Positions 22,806-35,037 of a DNA stretch of 64,000 nt are shown here, one piece after another. This DNA is from Lantana camara (lineage: Eukaryota; Streptophyta; Magnoliopsida; Lamiales; Verbenaceae), in the NCBI GenBank assembly GCA_037501455.1, contig CM074862.1, positions 54,281,501 to 54,345,500 of the forward strand, in the 5' to 3' direction. The notes under the pieces were generated by a model. The model saw only the letters and a program-made list of their open reading frames with translations, did not search any database and was not told the DNA's origin. Each line of letters begins with the position of its first letter. Position 1 is the stretch's first letter. The position numbers were made by a program, and so were the translations under genes.

Positions 22806-23674
22806 CTGCAAACTAAAAGATAAAATGATGTGTCAGTCAACGGATTGAGTGAGGGGGCTAACGCACACCCACAATATATGTATACAGAGCATAGCACAAA
22901 ATAAAAGGATGGACTCATTAACCGAGGATAGGTGTTGCATACCAAAACATTTTGAAAGAACCCAAATAGATATAGATATAAGTTTAGAAACCATTTTCAG
23001 AAAGACTCTATACCGATTAATAATTTCATAACATAATATAATCAACTGCTCGGCGAGTACGAGCTTCTAACCTCAACTCCTCATAAAAAAGAAATAACAT
23101 ACCAACCTCAAATCTGGGTGATGGTAGGGTTGCGCGACCCTAACCATCAAAACAGGCGAGGGGAGTGCTAATGGTACTCCAACCCTCAGGACTCCGTTTC
23201 CCAACCAAATCCCCTGGTGCGTCCCGGTACATCCTCTTAATACAGATGGAGACTACGCAATGGATAAATACCCCGACGGCCCGATACCGTCCCGGGGGAC
23301 CCATTACCCGTAGCTCCTGGGCCTCAGAACAGAACGAATACCTTATATCATGGCCAACTCACTACAGAATCATAACACAATTGAATTTTCCAAAATAGCT
23401 TACATATGCCTCAAAAACTGGTTTTTATATTTATTCCCACGCTGCAGGGATATAGCCCGAAGGCACCCGCCCACGCAGGACACACGCACGTACATTCCCA
23501 CGCTACAGGGATATAGCCCAAAGGCACCCGCCCACGCAGAATGCAAGCATAAGGTCATAAACCTATCATATCCAACACATACATTTCTATAATAAGGTAT
23601 ACTCGCATGCGAGGGTAGAAATTAGCATGTAAAGGCCATAGGTCGCATAACTATACAAAAATCCTAAACCTCAC
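22806..23674 (-). other. Candidate LTR intron in C 5' LTR (869 bp)
   Basis: Donor CTCAG|GTGAGGTTTAGG at 23675/23674 is a near-perfect plant 5' splice site. The stem-loop CAATC...GACTG (22834-22847, one mismatch) runs into CTGAC. Acceptor TTTGCAG|G ends at 22806. GCTAGGCGGA (exon side, complement of 22779-22788) pairs with its inverted copy at 22431-22440. Confidence 0.6.
23434..23541. repeat. 61-bp tandem duplication in C 5' LTR
   Basis: The unit beginning TTCCCACGCTGCAGGGATAT (23434-23494) repeats from 23495 with a few changes (GCTACAGGG, CCCAAAGG). The second copy is truncated after about 47 bp. It lies inside the candidate intron. Confidence 0.85.
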
Positions 23675-26038
23675 CTGAGAAGCGACAAGACACAGGAACT
23701 GAGAAGACGGATGCCTAATCGATCACGTTGTCCCCACCCTGGAGATCACTGACAGAAGAGGAAACACGAAGTACTCATAAGACATGACTCAGACATGAAC
23801 CACCTAGACGCACGATAATGTTCATGGAATGACGTGAACTGATATGAAACATTAAAACATATTTATGGACGTGTTCATGTGTACAATTAATGTTCCACAG
23901 AGTAAATAAACAAGCATTGAGTTCATATAAATGACATAAATACATGATCGAAGACGATAAAGAGTATTCGGACAAATTAGAGAATTAAATAAGAGTTATA
24001 TTATGTCAAGTTCGTTCATGCTCAATCACCCTTTGTACAAATTCAAGGATTGGTCGTCTTGTTATAGACATTAATTCATTGAACAATTAACAAAGTTCCC
24101 TTTTAAATTGTAAAAGTTTGCTTTAGTTTAAGAGTCAAACAATATAAACCAAGACAATTAAATTATGATTAGTTCACCTTAAATTTTATTGACCAAATAT
24201 AAAACCATCTCTTATTCCAGAAATGTTAAAAGCATAGTTTATGCCCAACACTCAAGATCTCAATTAATATACATAAACTTGTTGATCCCACAGTTTACAA
24301 ATCATCAAGCATCCTCAGTTCAACTCAACCATGTAACAACTCAAGCAACAATTTGAAGTTAAAAGCTAAGCTTAAGTTTTGAATCCCAAATCACAAATTA
24401 TCGACCCACCAAGCATGTACTTAGAGAAATGTACACACACATATTCATATAATACAGTTATTGTATAACATTTAGTTACCCAACTCTCAATTCAATCAAA
24501 CATTTATAAAGTGACAGCTATAATATGTTGAACAGACCCAATTCACGAACTAAAAGTTTCATTTACAAACCCAAGTCAGAAATCTAACAAATCTGATTTA
24601 GTAAGTTATAGATAATTAATCCGCCATTTAAAATGTAGTTAGCTATGGTCGAAATTATACAATTTCTCAAGAACTTAACCATGATTTATTATCTCAATCA
24701 CCAAAGACATCCAGATTCATTCCAATCAACAAAACCCGAGATTCTGTAATAATAAGAATTCGTTGAAACATAAATTACAATTGAAATTACACGATTATGA
24801 TGAAATTAAGAATAAAAATAGCGGTTTTACAATTACAAAGAAGCAGCAGTTAACGATGGTCGGTGAAAGGGGGTTGGACTGCAATTACTGATGGTGCTCT
24901 TCTTGGTTGCTGGCAGCGCCGACGGAAATCATGGTGGTTAGCGGTAGTCCCCTTTAGGATCTGCGGGAAGTGTCGGTGGAGCTGAAATGGTGAAGGTGGT
25001 TGTTTGCCAGATTTGTTGCCAGAGCTGGACGGAGGCGATGGCGGCTCTCGGTGTCTCATCTCTCAGATCTGGAAAGAGAGAGTAGATCTAAGTGATGGTT
25101 GTTCTCCGAGATTATGACCGAAGATGAATGGCAGAGAAAGCAAAAGAGGTGGTGCTCATGCCGGAATCGGGACCGGTGGTGGTGCGGCGAAAATGTGAAG
25201 GTGGTATGGCTGAGGTTTCACCGCCAGGAAGAATGGTGATTGATTCAGATTTCTAACATGGGAGAGAGAGGTTCAGGCAAGGAAGGCGGAAGGTTGTGAT
25301 GGCAGCGCTGGTGGGTTCCTTTCTTGACGGAAAGACTGGAGGCGGTAGTGGCTCTCGGTTGTCGCTGCTGGAGTGGTGGCGGCCTTAGGGTCTGCACCTT
25401 TCCAGATCTGGCACGAGAGAGAAGATTGAGGGCGGTGGAGGGTGGCGCTGCCGGGTTCCTTTCTTGTAACAGGTGGCGAGATGACGGCGGAGGTGATGTG
25501 GTGGAGGGCTGAGTCGCGGTGGCAGTTTGGTGGAGAAAAGTTGCGCTGCTGCTATCTCTTCTGGAAACCGAAATGGGAAAAGGGGAGAAAGAATGAGGAG
25601 CAGCTAGGGTTCTTGGTTTAAGAAGGGATCAATTCCTCCAAATTTACGATTAAGCCCCTCAAGAACTTAGTTGATGTGATTGAGTCCTTAAAATTCAATT
25701 AGGGTTCAAATAGATCCAATTAGAAATTTAGACATTATAAAAGTACCCCAAGGATTTAAAGTAGTGTCCAATTAAGTCCAATTAAGTTTTTCACAATTAG
25801 AAATTGACCCCCAAAGTTCACTAATTACAATTTATCCCACATAATTCAAATTAAAGAGCAAATAGGTATTAAACACATATTTCAATTAAGTTCACATATT
25901 TTCATAAGGTTGCAATCAAGTCAATTAGACCATTAAAACATAAATAAGGCAATTCAAGCACAAGCAGAGTTAAACAAAAAACAATCTAATAGCACGAAAG
26001 CGACATCGTATCTTGCTCCGAAAATACGGGGTGTTACA

Positions 26039-27265
26039 AGCGGGAAATTCTATTTTTAGTCTATCACACGGGCGTCTGAGTTTTGAACTAAGTGATGAAA
26101 TGCCCGTTTGGAGTTGCAGGGGAGGGTCAGTAGCTGTTCACATGGGCGTTTGGTGTTTGTTCTGAGTTTACAAACGCTAGTTTAGGATCTCTCGGTTTGA
26201 GGCAGTAGCTTCGGAAACGCCCGTGTGGTTTCCTTTTGAAAACCCTACACGGCCGTTTCGTAGGCCACTGTCCGTTTTTGAGTTTTTTTACTTTTTAGGT
26301 TTGATTTCTTTGCTTCCTAATTGCTCTTATATGTCTTCTTTGATCGTTAATTTGTTACTTTTACGTCGTTTAATCTGTTTTGCATTAATGTGAAATTTTG
26401 GTGGATTGTATGACATTCTTTGCATCTCATGCATTCTCTTCTTTTGCAATGCATCGTTTTGGTTCATTTAGAGTCTAAGTCTTGGGGTTTTGGTGTTTCT
26501 TTTCAGAGGAGGTTCCCGTTGACGAGCCCGAGACCTAAGCTTGTCTTTCCACACTCCTACTTTTGCCAAGGACAAGGTGAGGTTTAGGATCTGTATAACT
26601 AACGACCTAACGCCTTTATGTGATGTTTTCATGCAGCGCATGCGAGTATATTATATATATATATATGTAAATATGTGTTATATATGATATGTTCATGATC
26701 TAGCGAACCAATCTTGTTTTGAAAATGGTATTATGAAAGCTTACATAAGCTAGTTTCCAAAGCTTATCTCGGTTAAGTTTTGTAGCGAGATTGCCATGAA
26801 AGATTGGTACGTTTGTTTCTGTATATGTGTTTGTGGATCAAAGGAGACATGGGTAAGGAGCCCTCGGCACGGTGTTGGGCCGTCGAGGTAAAGCCTGTGC
26901 ATAGTCTCCATCCGAAATATCATACGCGACCCTGGGAGATAGAGAAGGTATGTTATTATGATGCCTCTAGGGTAAAATCCGGGGAGGACACGTTGTGGAT
27001 TAGCAACCCCACGTGAGTTTGTTTAAGTTTAGATAGATGGTTTGAGCTACGCACGTGGCTCTTCCATCATCAGAGGAGAGGTTGGATTTATTTATGATTT
27101 CTGTTTCCGATATTATATGAGAAGGAAGGTTGGAAGCTCGTTCTCGCCGAGCATGTGTGTTTGATTTGTTATAGGAAGTATGAATCGGGATAGCATTTCG
27201 AAAAGTACTCTAAATGTAAGTAAGTTGGTTTAAAGTGATTTTGTTTGTAAAACCTATTCCGGTTT
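26039..27265 (+). repeat. K LTR, first fragment
   Basis: A (+) LTR fragment starting where C ends and stopping where I inserts. Identified by LTR landmarks: degenerate CACGGGCGT hairpin sequences (26065-26265), donor GACAAG|GTGAGGTTTAGG at 26576/26577, and TTGGAAGCTCGTTCTCGCCGAGC near 27130. The landmarks most resemble the C LTR read in reverse. The beginning of K is missing, probably lost with the left end of C. The 70-codon frame at 26804 has no recognisable product. Confidence 0.75.
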
Positions 27266-27307
27266 TGTGACACCCTGATATTCAGAAAAGTAAGAAGAGA
27301 TAAGTTA

Positions 27308-27310
<3 letters not shown>

Positions 27311-27347
<37 letters not shown>
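27311..27347. repeat. (AT)n microsatellite in I LTR
   Basis: About 18 uninterrupted AT units. Confidence 0.92.
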
Positions 27348-27349
<2 letters not shown>

Positions 27350-29150
27350 TATCATAATATGCATACATTTTACGTGGCATATCAACTGTGCATTTAATTT
27401 GTTTAAATTTATAATACTACTTGATTAGATTACATTCATAAAATAAATGCATATTATTTAACAAAATGAATATATGAAATTTTACTTTGTTTAAATATTA
27501 GTTGGGAATAGACTAAATATTTAACATTAACAAAAAGCTTTCAATTCAAACATTTTCATGACATTAAAATAATGATTAACGTGTGAAGTGTTATGAAATT
27601 TTACATATTGTTTACTGCCGTATCAGCTCACAACTATTAAGATTTAGACATTTCTTTGATAAGATCATAAAGTTAGTAAATAAAATAAGAAAATGAATTC
27701 CAATTATGCCAGCTTTCTGCATTAGTAAGTTTTACAATTAGCCATAAAGTACACGTGCAAACAAGAGACCATATGAGCTAACCCACCTTACTCCTGTTAT
27801 GTCTTACAATTGCCACATATTCCCTAGTCAATAGGAGTAATCATTAGGAAGAGTTGTTTGACTTAGCAAATTAAATAAATAAGGATAAAGACACTTTCAT
27901 TTTAAGCTACAACGAAAAGGTACGCATCTCTCTCTCTTTTTATTCTTGAATTATTATGTTTGAATTAACACGAATATGTTCGGCACTTCCTATATTAATT
28001 TTTTGTTGTACCTTTACTAATAATATTTATAAATTCTATTTCGATGATAACAATTAGAGTGTGAATTAATTAGTAATAATATGATGAAACAAATTTGCTA
28101 TAGGAATTTATTTTTAGCAGATCATAAAATATTAAGTCAGCTTTACTCTAAGTACATGTTTTAACGAAGGGATATTACTACAACAGAATAATTTTGTTTT
28201 AAATTTAATGAGTTGTGTTCGTTTTTTATATAATATTATTAAAAAAAAAAAAAACAATCTATTAGTTCGGATTTTTAGTAAATAAACGTATAGTATTTTT
28301 CAAATCAGAAAACTTAAATGTTAATGAAGTTAGTTTGAAATGATCAAAAATGTTATCCCAACCTTGTAAATGAATTTCTTTGGTATTATATTAATATGCA
28401 TACATATACACGTATGAATATAATAACAATATACAAATGATGTTTCGTCTTAATCCCTTTCATTAGTTGTTCATGTGCATAATGTTTAGTTTATAATTTG
28501 ATTATTTGTTTTTGTTTTTGTTAAATCTTATTTTGAGTAATCTATTATTAAACATTTTATGTGTTGACTGTAGCCTATGTAATTTCAATAATCATAATGA
28601 TGTCCAGGAAATTAGTACGTTAATTTAATTGATAAAATTTGGTGGAAATCAATTGAGTTTTTAATATAACCATTGAAATCATGCATAAGTAATGATTATG
28701 TCATTTTGATAAAAATTTCATTCTTAATAATTTTCTTTTGATTATATCTGAATATCAACAAATTGATAGATGCGGTAGATTAGCCCCTAGTTATAATTTA
28801 ATTAAAGCTGTACTTAGTTGATGTAGCGCCCCTTAACACTACAACCCCGCACCGTTGTACTTCCCGAGTGGATGTGAGTCCTAGCACTCGAGAAATACTC
28901 CGGCGAACGGACAAGACTATACAATACCAGAGTATAAAAATTTAACGGAAAATAAACTTGAGCAATATAAGGGGACAATACATGACGAAACACATATCAT
29001 TAAGTTGGATAAGTAATTACAGCGAAAGATCTAATTTCATAGGAAAGTGCTTATTGACATAGGTACATGCACTCTTAGTATAATCCTGATTGACTAAGAT
29101 ATGACACCTTAAAGCTTCAAGATACCTCTAAGGCGTCGCTCCGTGGATTC

Positions 29151-29854
29151 CTGAAATCATGCATTTTAAAAATAGGCGAGAGGGTTAGTCAAAGTGACTA
29201 AGTGAAGGGGGTGTAATAAATTATAAGTATAAATATATGTATATATATATTTATATAATCAAGAAGATCTTGATCAAAATATTGGCAATAGGATATAGCA
29301 AATAGGGAACGGTTCATAATATTTGTAAAAATAGGGATAGGGGTATTTGGAATATTTGCAGAAATAATATGAACAGTTTGTAACAAGAACTTGAATGCCC
29401 GCAAGCTAGGCCTCTCCATCCGTAACTCCTTAAATCATGATAAAATAGTAACAGCGTTGATCAAGACACCGATACTTCAATAAAACCAATAAGACAATAA
29501 CTCCGCTACTCCTTGGTGTCAATAGGGGAGCCAACCCTAGAGACCATGAACTAGATTCGGGAGGCAGCTATCTCTCCCTCATCCCTTGGCGTGGAGTAAC
29601 TAACCTCCAGTTAAACCACTACGAAGAGGTGGTGGCAGTCCGCAGCACCAACAATACCCTCGGCCCGATACCTTCCGGGTAATTGCTCGCTGCGGTTACA
29701 GCCGGGGCCCATAACAGGAATCGAGAACAATATTTTGCTTGCATAACCCGGAATCAATGTTTTGATAAAATGGACTTGAAATATATAATGTTCTAGAAAA
29801 ACGTTGATTCCGGCAAGAAAGTATTTTTCCCTTAAAAGGGATAGTGTAGTAAAG

Positions 29855-29894
<40 letters not shown>

Positions 29895-29985
29895 GTAAAT
29901 CAACATGATGGGTAGGCTTGAAAATAGTTTTTATATAGATACGTATGTATGGCATGATTCCAGTTGAAAACATTTTAACCCTCAC
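29151..29985 (-). other. Candidate LTR intron in J (835 bp)
   Basis: Minus strand donor ACTCG|GTGAGGGTT at 29986/29985. Stem-loop TTAGTC...GACTAA (29185-29201) runs into CTAAC, a strong plant branch-point match, 31 nt before acceptor ATTTCAG|G at 29151. Confidence 0.55.
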
Positions 29986-31048
29986 CGAGTGTCTTGACGG
30001 TCTAGATAAAATCCTTGGGATTCCACTGTTCAATTATATCCTCGCCTGAAAGTAATAACTACTACTGGCTTAGAACTAGGTTCTAATATTCAAATTAATC
30101 AATCATACACACCATAAAGTACACATCATGTAATATGTTAAAGATTTCCCGGTAAACCCTAAATTTACCCGTTTAAGGGAATTTGATTAATAATTTAGGG
30201 TTTATGGGATCTTTAGCTAATCAAATATATATATACCATATGATAATTATAATTATAAGATTTGAAATAAGATTTATGGTTAAATTTGACAATGTAGGTT
30301 ATCTTTTGAAAATATTACATAGTTTACCGATTTTTGGAAAATTCGGGGAAAAATCTTTCTTTAAAATTCCAAAACTCATTTTATAATTATTTTTATAATA
30401 ATTTCGAAATTAATAGTATTTTGGTTGACCAAAAAGTCAAAATTACTATTGGAAACATTTACTATTCAATTTCATGTGAATTAAACACTTTATAACACAA
30501 AATCAAATTCACACACACACACACACATTGATCACGGCACACACATGCACACACACATATTCAAGAACATTATGAACATGTTCTTAAGCTTATTTGAATA
30601 TTCAAAGAGGTTGTGTAACATGTTCTATCATATTCATATTCATAACATAAGATTAAAGCACAATATAGCAAAATATATGAACTTTCTATGAAAAATAATT
30701 CTAAATAAATTATTCTAAGCATGAACAAGATCATAAGCATTTAAATACATATTCACATTATATCATATCATAATTCATGCATTTAATTAAATAAAATTCC
30801 ATAATGTACACACATTGTTATTTAAACTAACAATTATACACATATTTCATAAAATAAATTTCTAAAGCATAATTTAATTAATTCTAGACATGCTACTAAT
30901 ATTATTATACTAAGAACATTATATAAAACATGAAATAATAGAAGAAAACATACCTTGTAGAGAGAGAGAGAGTTGTGGCGTGAGAATGGAGAGAGAGGGA
31001 GTGATTTTGTGTGTTGATTTGTGAGGTATAAATGAGGCTTGAGGGGGG

Positions 31049-31057
31049 TATTTATAG
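31049..31057 (-). promoter_or_regulatory. J LTR TATA box
   Basis: Minus strand CTATAAATA in CTACCTATAAATACCCCCC, about 1.14 kb into the LTR, close to the offset of the TATA box in the B LTR. The predicted start is near 31020. Confidence 0.75.
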
Positions 31058-33642
31058 GTAGTCATGAGGGGTTTTAGAGCAATTTCTAAGAGTTTAAGGG
31101 AGATGTGGATGTCTCCTAATTCATACAAATGCTTGGTGATTAATTAGGAGATGTGGTTAAATTATATTATGAACAAATGCTTGGTAATTACTTAGGAAAT
31201 GTGGAGAAATTATGCTCATGTAATTAATCCTTCTAGAAGACCATGTGGTCATGGATGATGTCATCTTGAATAAAAATAAATGTAAAATAATATAAAATTT
31301 ATTCAAGAGTCCAGAGGTAAAATTTTGATGTAGTGAATTAATGAAAGAATGAGTGAAAAATGAGCTTCGTTTTAGTTATAAACATGAAATATTTGGAGTT
31401 TTTGTTTATAAATTATGAACATTGAAGATGATGAAAATCATGAGAAAATTATATAATCGAAGCTAGGATGAAGTTTAAAGTTTGGAAAAATCACCATAAT
31501 GTAGAGGAAAATTCAAGGATCGTTTCAAATATAATTTCGACTATTGAATAAAAGCTAATTTGTTCAAAATAAAATGATGATTTTTAGAAAGGAAAATATT
31601 TATAAAATATGCTATAGTGAAATCGAGTTTTTAGTAAATGCATGAAAATTCATAAAATAATTTAAGGATCGTTTTGGTTAAAATTTTGAATATCAAAAAG
31701 TAGAAGTGTAAGGATTTATTGATGATCGAATCATAAGCTAGGGTTTTCGCCGGTTTTTGATATGACGGGAGTTAGGATGGGAATTATGGTTTACGGAGAG
31801 TATCACGATCCTCGAAATAATGTGAGGATTCTTTTGGTTAAAATGTTGGGTAGTGAAAGTGTTTCGGGAAATGTAAGAATATTTTTGGGCTGTAGGGGTA
31901 TTTTCGTAATTTCCAACCTAAAACTGTAGGAATGGGTTTTGAAGCATATGAAGGGGTTTTAGGTGCTAGAAGGGAATGATTAGAATTCTAAGTTTTTATG
32001 AAAAGAGTTTCAAGGTACAAGTTAAATAGAGAAAATAATTGAATCTACGAACATTTAATTAAATTATAACACATAAGAACACATAAGTCACATAATATGC
32101 AATGCATGAAGAGAATTAATAGGGATCGAGGTTATAAATGCTTCCTGAGTTACCCTTTACTTACCTCTCTCGACTTGGCCCTGAGTAGGGCTGTTACAGT
32201 TGAGATATGTAGAAAATTAGACTATTCACATTAAACATATCTTTTATAATACTAATGTGTGCCTTATCGTGACTTTGCATTTTAATTAAATGTTAGATGA
32301 TTTTAATTTAAAAGCTATAAAATGCTTTCTGATGCCTACTAGATTAGAACTTATTTATTTTATTGCTAGTACTAAGGTCAGATTAGGATTTTTTTGGATT
32401 TAGTATTTTGACGTAGAACCGTGTTTGTCTTTTGTCAGACGAGTTAGGACCAGCTGCAAATCAGTACGGTGAGGAAACTTGATCTTTAAAACTGAAATAC
32501 GTATACCTATATTATTATACCAGCCTTCGTAAGATTTTTATTTGACGATTTCGATTTTAGTCCCTTCATGTTATACCTATGCATGTAAATATTTGATTAT
32601 TAGTTATTAGTTTCAAAACAAACGATTTTGTTGGTAAAAATGATTTCTTATTTATAAGTACTGCATCAAATTTATCGTTTTGGTTTGAAAAGAATCCACC
32701 GTTCTTGTTAACGAGCTATTCTGTTCGATTACTGTTTGATTGCACTCGTGGGGACGCCCACGAGGTAGTTTTGGGCCACGGGGTTACTCTCAATATCAGA
32801 CCGGTTGGGCGGTATCGGGCCGTGGTCGTAGCTGTGCGAGGTAACGACCACATGTTGACGCTACCATTCGGAGATTCGGAGATGGTCTCGAGTGTCTAGC
32901 CGAAGAGATGATCTCACGGGCACATGGGACTCTCGACCACTGTTAGTTGGGGGATACCTCGACTCTGGTGTTTGGAGTTATCTTATGATTTTGGTTTTAG
33001 GCGGTAAAAGGGGAGAGATTGTTCATAGCTCATTCATATGCATGTATATCCTATGTATATTGTTCCTTGCCTGCTCATGCATCGATTATGATTTTGTTAT
33101 TTTTTTGTTCTACCTTCTTTGACTAACCTCACTAAGTCAGCTTGACTTACTCCTCTCTTTTAACCTGTATTTCGGATCTTTTTGAGTGAGACCGGGAGAT
33201 AGGTGAGCAGCCCTTGGATTAGAGACGTTAGAGTGGTCTTGCCTGCTGTTTTGTCGTTGATGTACAATACCCCACCTCGGGGAATGTATTATCTATGTGG
33301 TTTGTAAGCTTAAGCCCCACATAAGGGCGAAAGCGCTGACTTTTCTCTCGTACTTGTTTTGTCATTGTCTTCCTCGGGGTCGGTATGTAAGTTCAGTTAT
33401 TTTATTTTACTTTAGACTCATGTTTTAGGACCACAACCTTTATTTTAAGTTATGTTATCTTTTCTGCTGTTTTTAGTTGCCTTGGGTTTTCATTTTGAGT
33501 TGTTACTCTAGATAACTGTAGTTTATCTTTGCGCTTATGCGGCCAAATCAGGGTAAGCGCTTAGCAAACCTTGACTAAGCCGTGCGGGCGGCACTTCACG
33601 AGACCCTCTAGGTCCGGGGATTTCGTCGGGGCATCACAGTGG

Positions 33643-33654
33643 TGGTATCAGAGC
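33643..33654 (+). other. I primer binding site (initiator tRNA-Met)
   Basis: TGGTATCAGAGC, 4 nt after the LTR end CATCACA. This gap is shorter than the 7-8 nt in the other elements. Confidence 0.92.
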
Positions 33655-33811
33655 TCTAGGCTGGGAAACCTGGAGTTTGGGAGTTTGAACTCTTGACAAA
33701 TAGTCAGGGATTCGAGTCTAGAGTGTTATAGGATATTTGTTTATATTCCTTGTATGGCTTTATGTTATTCATTTGTTATAACTTAGAGTCAGTCGGATCT
33801 GTTGTGACAGG

Positions 33812-34062
33812 ATGGTAGACGCTGATCAGATTGAGCCATACACTCCATCTCACCCAGAGCAGATGTATGGTATTACGTATGAAGGGGGCCTGAGGGCCCG
33901 AGGTCGTAGAGGCATGAGGGCCGGATACCGAGGTCGTGGTGTATTCAGCCGTGATTGGAATAGATACGAGGGTTCCTTTGAGAAGGAGTTGCACGCAGAG
34001 AGAGCTCATGCGAGGGACCTACGTAGAGACCTCAGTTAGGTCACTAGAGAGAGGGCGTCACA
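33812..34062 (+). pseudogene. gag: I gag N-terminal fragment
   Basis: A frame begins at ATG 33812 about 160 nt after the PBS, the position expected for gag. The peptide is rich in Arg and Gly (RARGRRGMRAGYRGRG) and then in Arg/Ala/Glu (HAERAHARDLRRDL). A TAG at 34037-34039 interrupts it, after which the frame continues as VTRERAS until the element ends. I do not recognise a domain; the gag call rests on position and composition. It is truncated by the deletion that removed the rest of the element. Confidence 0.55.
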
Positions 34063-34067
34063 GGTTT

Positions 34068-34605
34068 ATAAATCCACCTTTTGATAAATGCTTTGCTTTA
34101 TATATGTAGGGTGTGGGTATGCGTTAGCCCCCTCACTCAGTCAGTTGATTGACCCCTCTTTCCTTTTCAGTTTCAGGTGGTTTCTTGACCGAGCTAGGCG
34201 GAGTAGTGTGTCTTCCTTTTGTACTTGTTAGTCTAGGTCATCGTAGTTGCATTCTTCATACCCTTTCTCATATTCTGGTTATGTATGACTCTTATTATAG
34301 TGGTTTCAGTTTATCATGTTTTGTTGAGGCCGGGATGGCCATTGTTTATTCTGTACAGGTTTAACTGTTGGTACCTATATGTAAATACAATACGTATATT
34401 TACGTGATGGTACCTATAAGTAATTATCTGTTGCATCTCTTGTTTGTTTATTGTTTCCGCGCACTCTGAGTCAGTTTTATCTCCGCCTGGCTTAGTGAGT
34501 GAGTTGGCATCCCGTTCGCTAAGGTTCAGACTCGGGTATGGACCTTGCATTTTATAACCGGGTTTAGATCTTGGTATCGGGGATGTGGCCCTAGTGGGTG
34601 CTACA
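34068..34605 (+). repeat. K LTR, second fragment
   Basis: Continues K after I. It has the stem-loop CAGTC...GATTG (34138-34151) leading to TTGACC, acceptor TTTCAG|G at 34176, GAGCTAGGCGGAG (34190s) and its partner CTCCGCCTGGC (34480s). It ends in the typical CCCGTTCGC, GGGGATGTGG, GGGTGCTACA at 34605. With I removed, the K donor-acceptor distance is 798 bp, in line with the other LTRs, which supports joining the two fragments. Confidence 0.8.
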
Positions 34606-35037
34606 GTCGGGATGTTACAAACTACCCCTCTTTAAAAGAACCTGTCCTCAGGTCCTGAACGGGGTCTTGATCGAATCTGGAACGAACCTCTCGAAACCTG
34701 TTGAACAACCAAGTCATGAGAGAAACAAACTAGCTCGTTACAACGAGCAATCACTTAACTCTCATCGAAGACTCCTTAACTTAGCAAACGGACACAAAAT
34801 CCATTGCAGTTCTCTCGTACTTCCAAGTAGAACTCGGGAGTAGTTGGAGAATCTCTACCAGTTCTTGATGCTCGGTCCTCGATTGATGGCGCAATGGACA
34901 TTGCTACAGAAAGTTTGCAACGTCATTCTCATGCCACTACACCTTACCGGTTCTTCAACTCGAACACACAGTCAATAAATCTCTAGAAGAAACTACTCTT
35001 GGTGCTCAAACAACAGACCCATGCCTGAGATAGCTCC
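34606..35037 (-). other. H 3' LTR stub, PPT and internal tail
   Basis: 34606-34619 is the first 14 nt of the H 3' LTR. The minus strand PPT is TTTAAAGAGGGGTAGTT, next to GAACCTG..CAGGTCC. In the tail, GCTCGTT-AC-AACGAGC (about 34733-34749) is a perfect 7-bp stem enclosed by GAGAG...CTCTC, a possible relic of the hairpin array seen in C and E. No coding sequence is visible. Confidence 0.65.

Larger units (their letters stand above)
14757..26038 (-). mobile_element. Element C: gag-only non-autonomous LTR retrotransposon
   Basis: On the minus strand the order is complete 5' LTR (22311-26038), PBS, gag, a non-coding tail with a hairpin array, PPT, and a 3' LTR cut short at 14757. After removing solo LTR S (2.88 kb), the internal region is about 2.3 kb. 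It contains gag with two zinc knuckles and no protease, RT or integrase in any frame I could find. This fits the terminal-repeat-with-GAG class of non-autonomous elements. Replication enzymes would have to come from a related autonomous element. Confidence 0.82.
22311..26038 (-). repeat. C 5' LTR (complete)
   Basis: 3728 bp. On + it runs TGTAGCACCCC...GGGGTGTTACA, so the minus strand is TGTAACACCCCG...GGGGTGCTACA. It pairs with 14757-17132. A GC-rich leader (about 24840-25640) and a candidate intron (22806-23674) are inside. No coding gene. Confidence 0.92.
28822..32198 (-). mobile_element. J: solo LTR inserted in I LTR
   Basis: 3377 bp, flanked by GTTGA at 28817-28821 and 32199-32203. On + it reads TGTAGCGCCCC...GGGCTGTTACA, so the minus strand starts TGTAACAGCCC, like the B LTR. 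It also shares the TG-rich tract and GAATAGTAA motif with B, so B and J LTRs look like one lineage. It holds no PBS, PPT or coding sequence. Frames of 60-140 codons inside it cross (AT)n and other LTR sequence and are not genes. Confidence 0.93.
27266..33638 (+). repeat. I 5' LTR, split by solo LTR J
   Basis: Starts TGTGACACCCTGAT, ends GGGGCATCACA at 33638. Without J and its duplicated 5 bp it is about 2.99 kb. A donor-like TACG|GTGAGG lies at 32468/32469. Stem-loop TAAGTC...GACTTA lies at 33133-33149, followed by CTTAC and a pyrimidine tract, but no clear CAG|G acceptor (TTTCG instead). Sequence from 27348 to 28816 is AT-rich U3 with no gene. Confidence 0.85.
27266..34062 (+). mobile_element. 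Element I: one-LTR retrotransposon insertion
   Basis: GGTTT flanks it at 27261-27265 and 34063-34067, a target-site duplication in LTR K. Inside are one LTR (27266-33638, interrupted by J), PBS, the start of a gag-like frame, and then directly the right end GCGTCACA. That end resembles the LTR terminus GCATCACA. Most of the internal region and the 3' LTR are gone, apparently by a deletion joining gag to the LTR tip at TCACA. Confidence 0.78.

Noticed and set aside
29611..30033. 140-codon frame on the minus strand in J
   Set aside because: It includes an (AT)n microsatellite translated as alternating Tyr-Ile and lies entirely inside a solo LTR.
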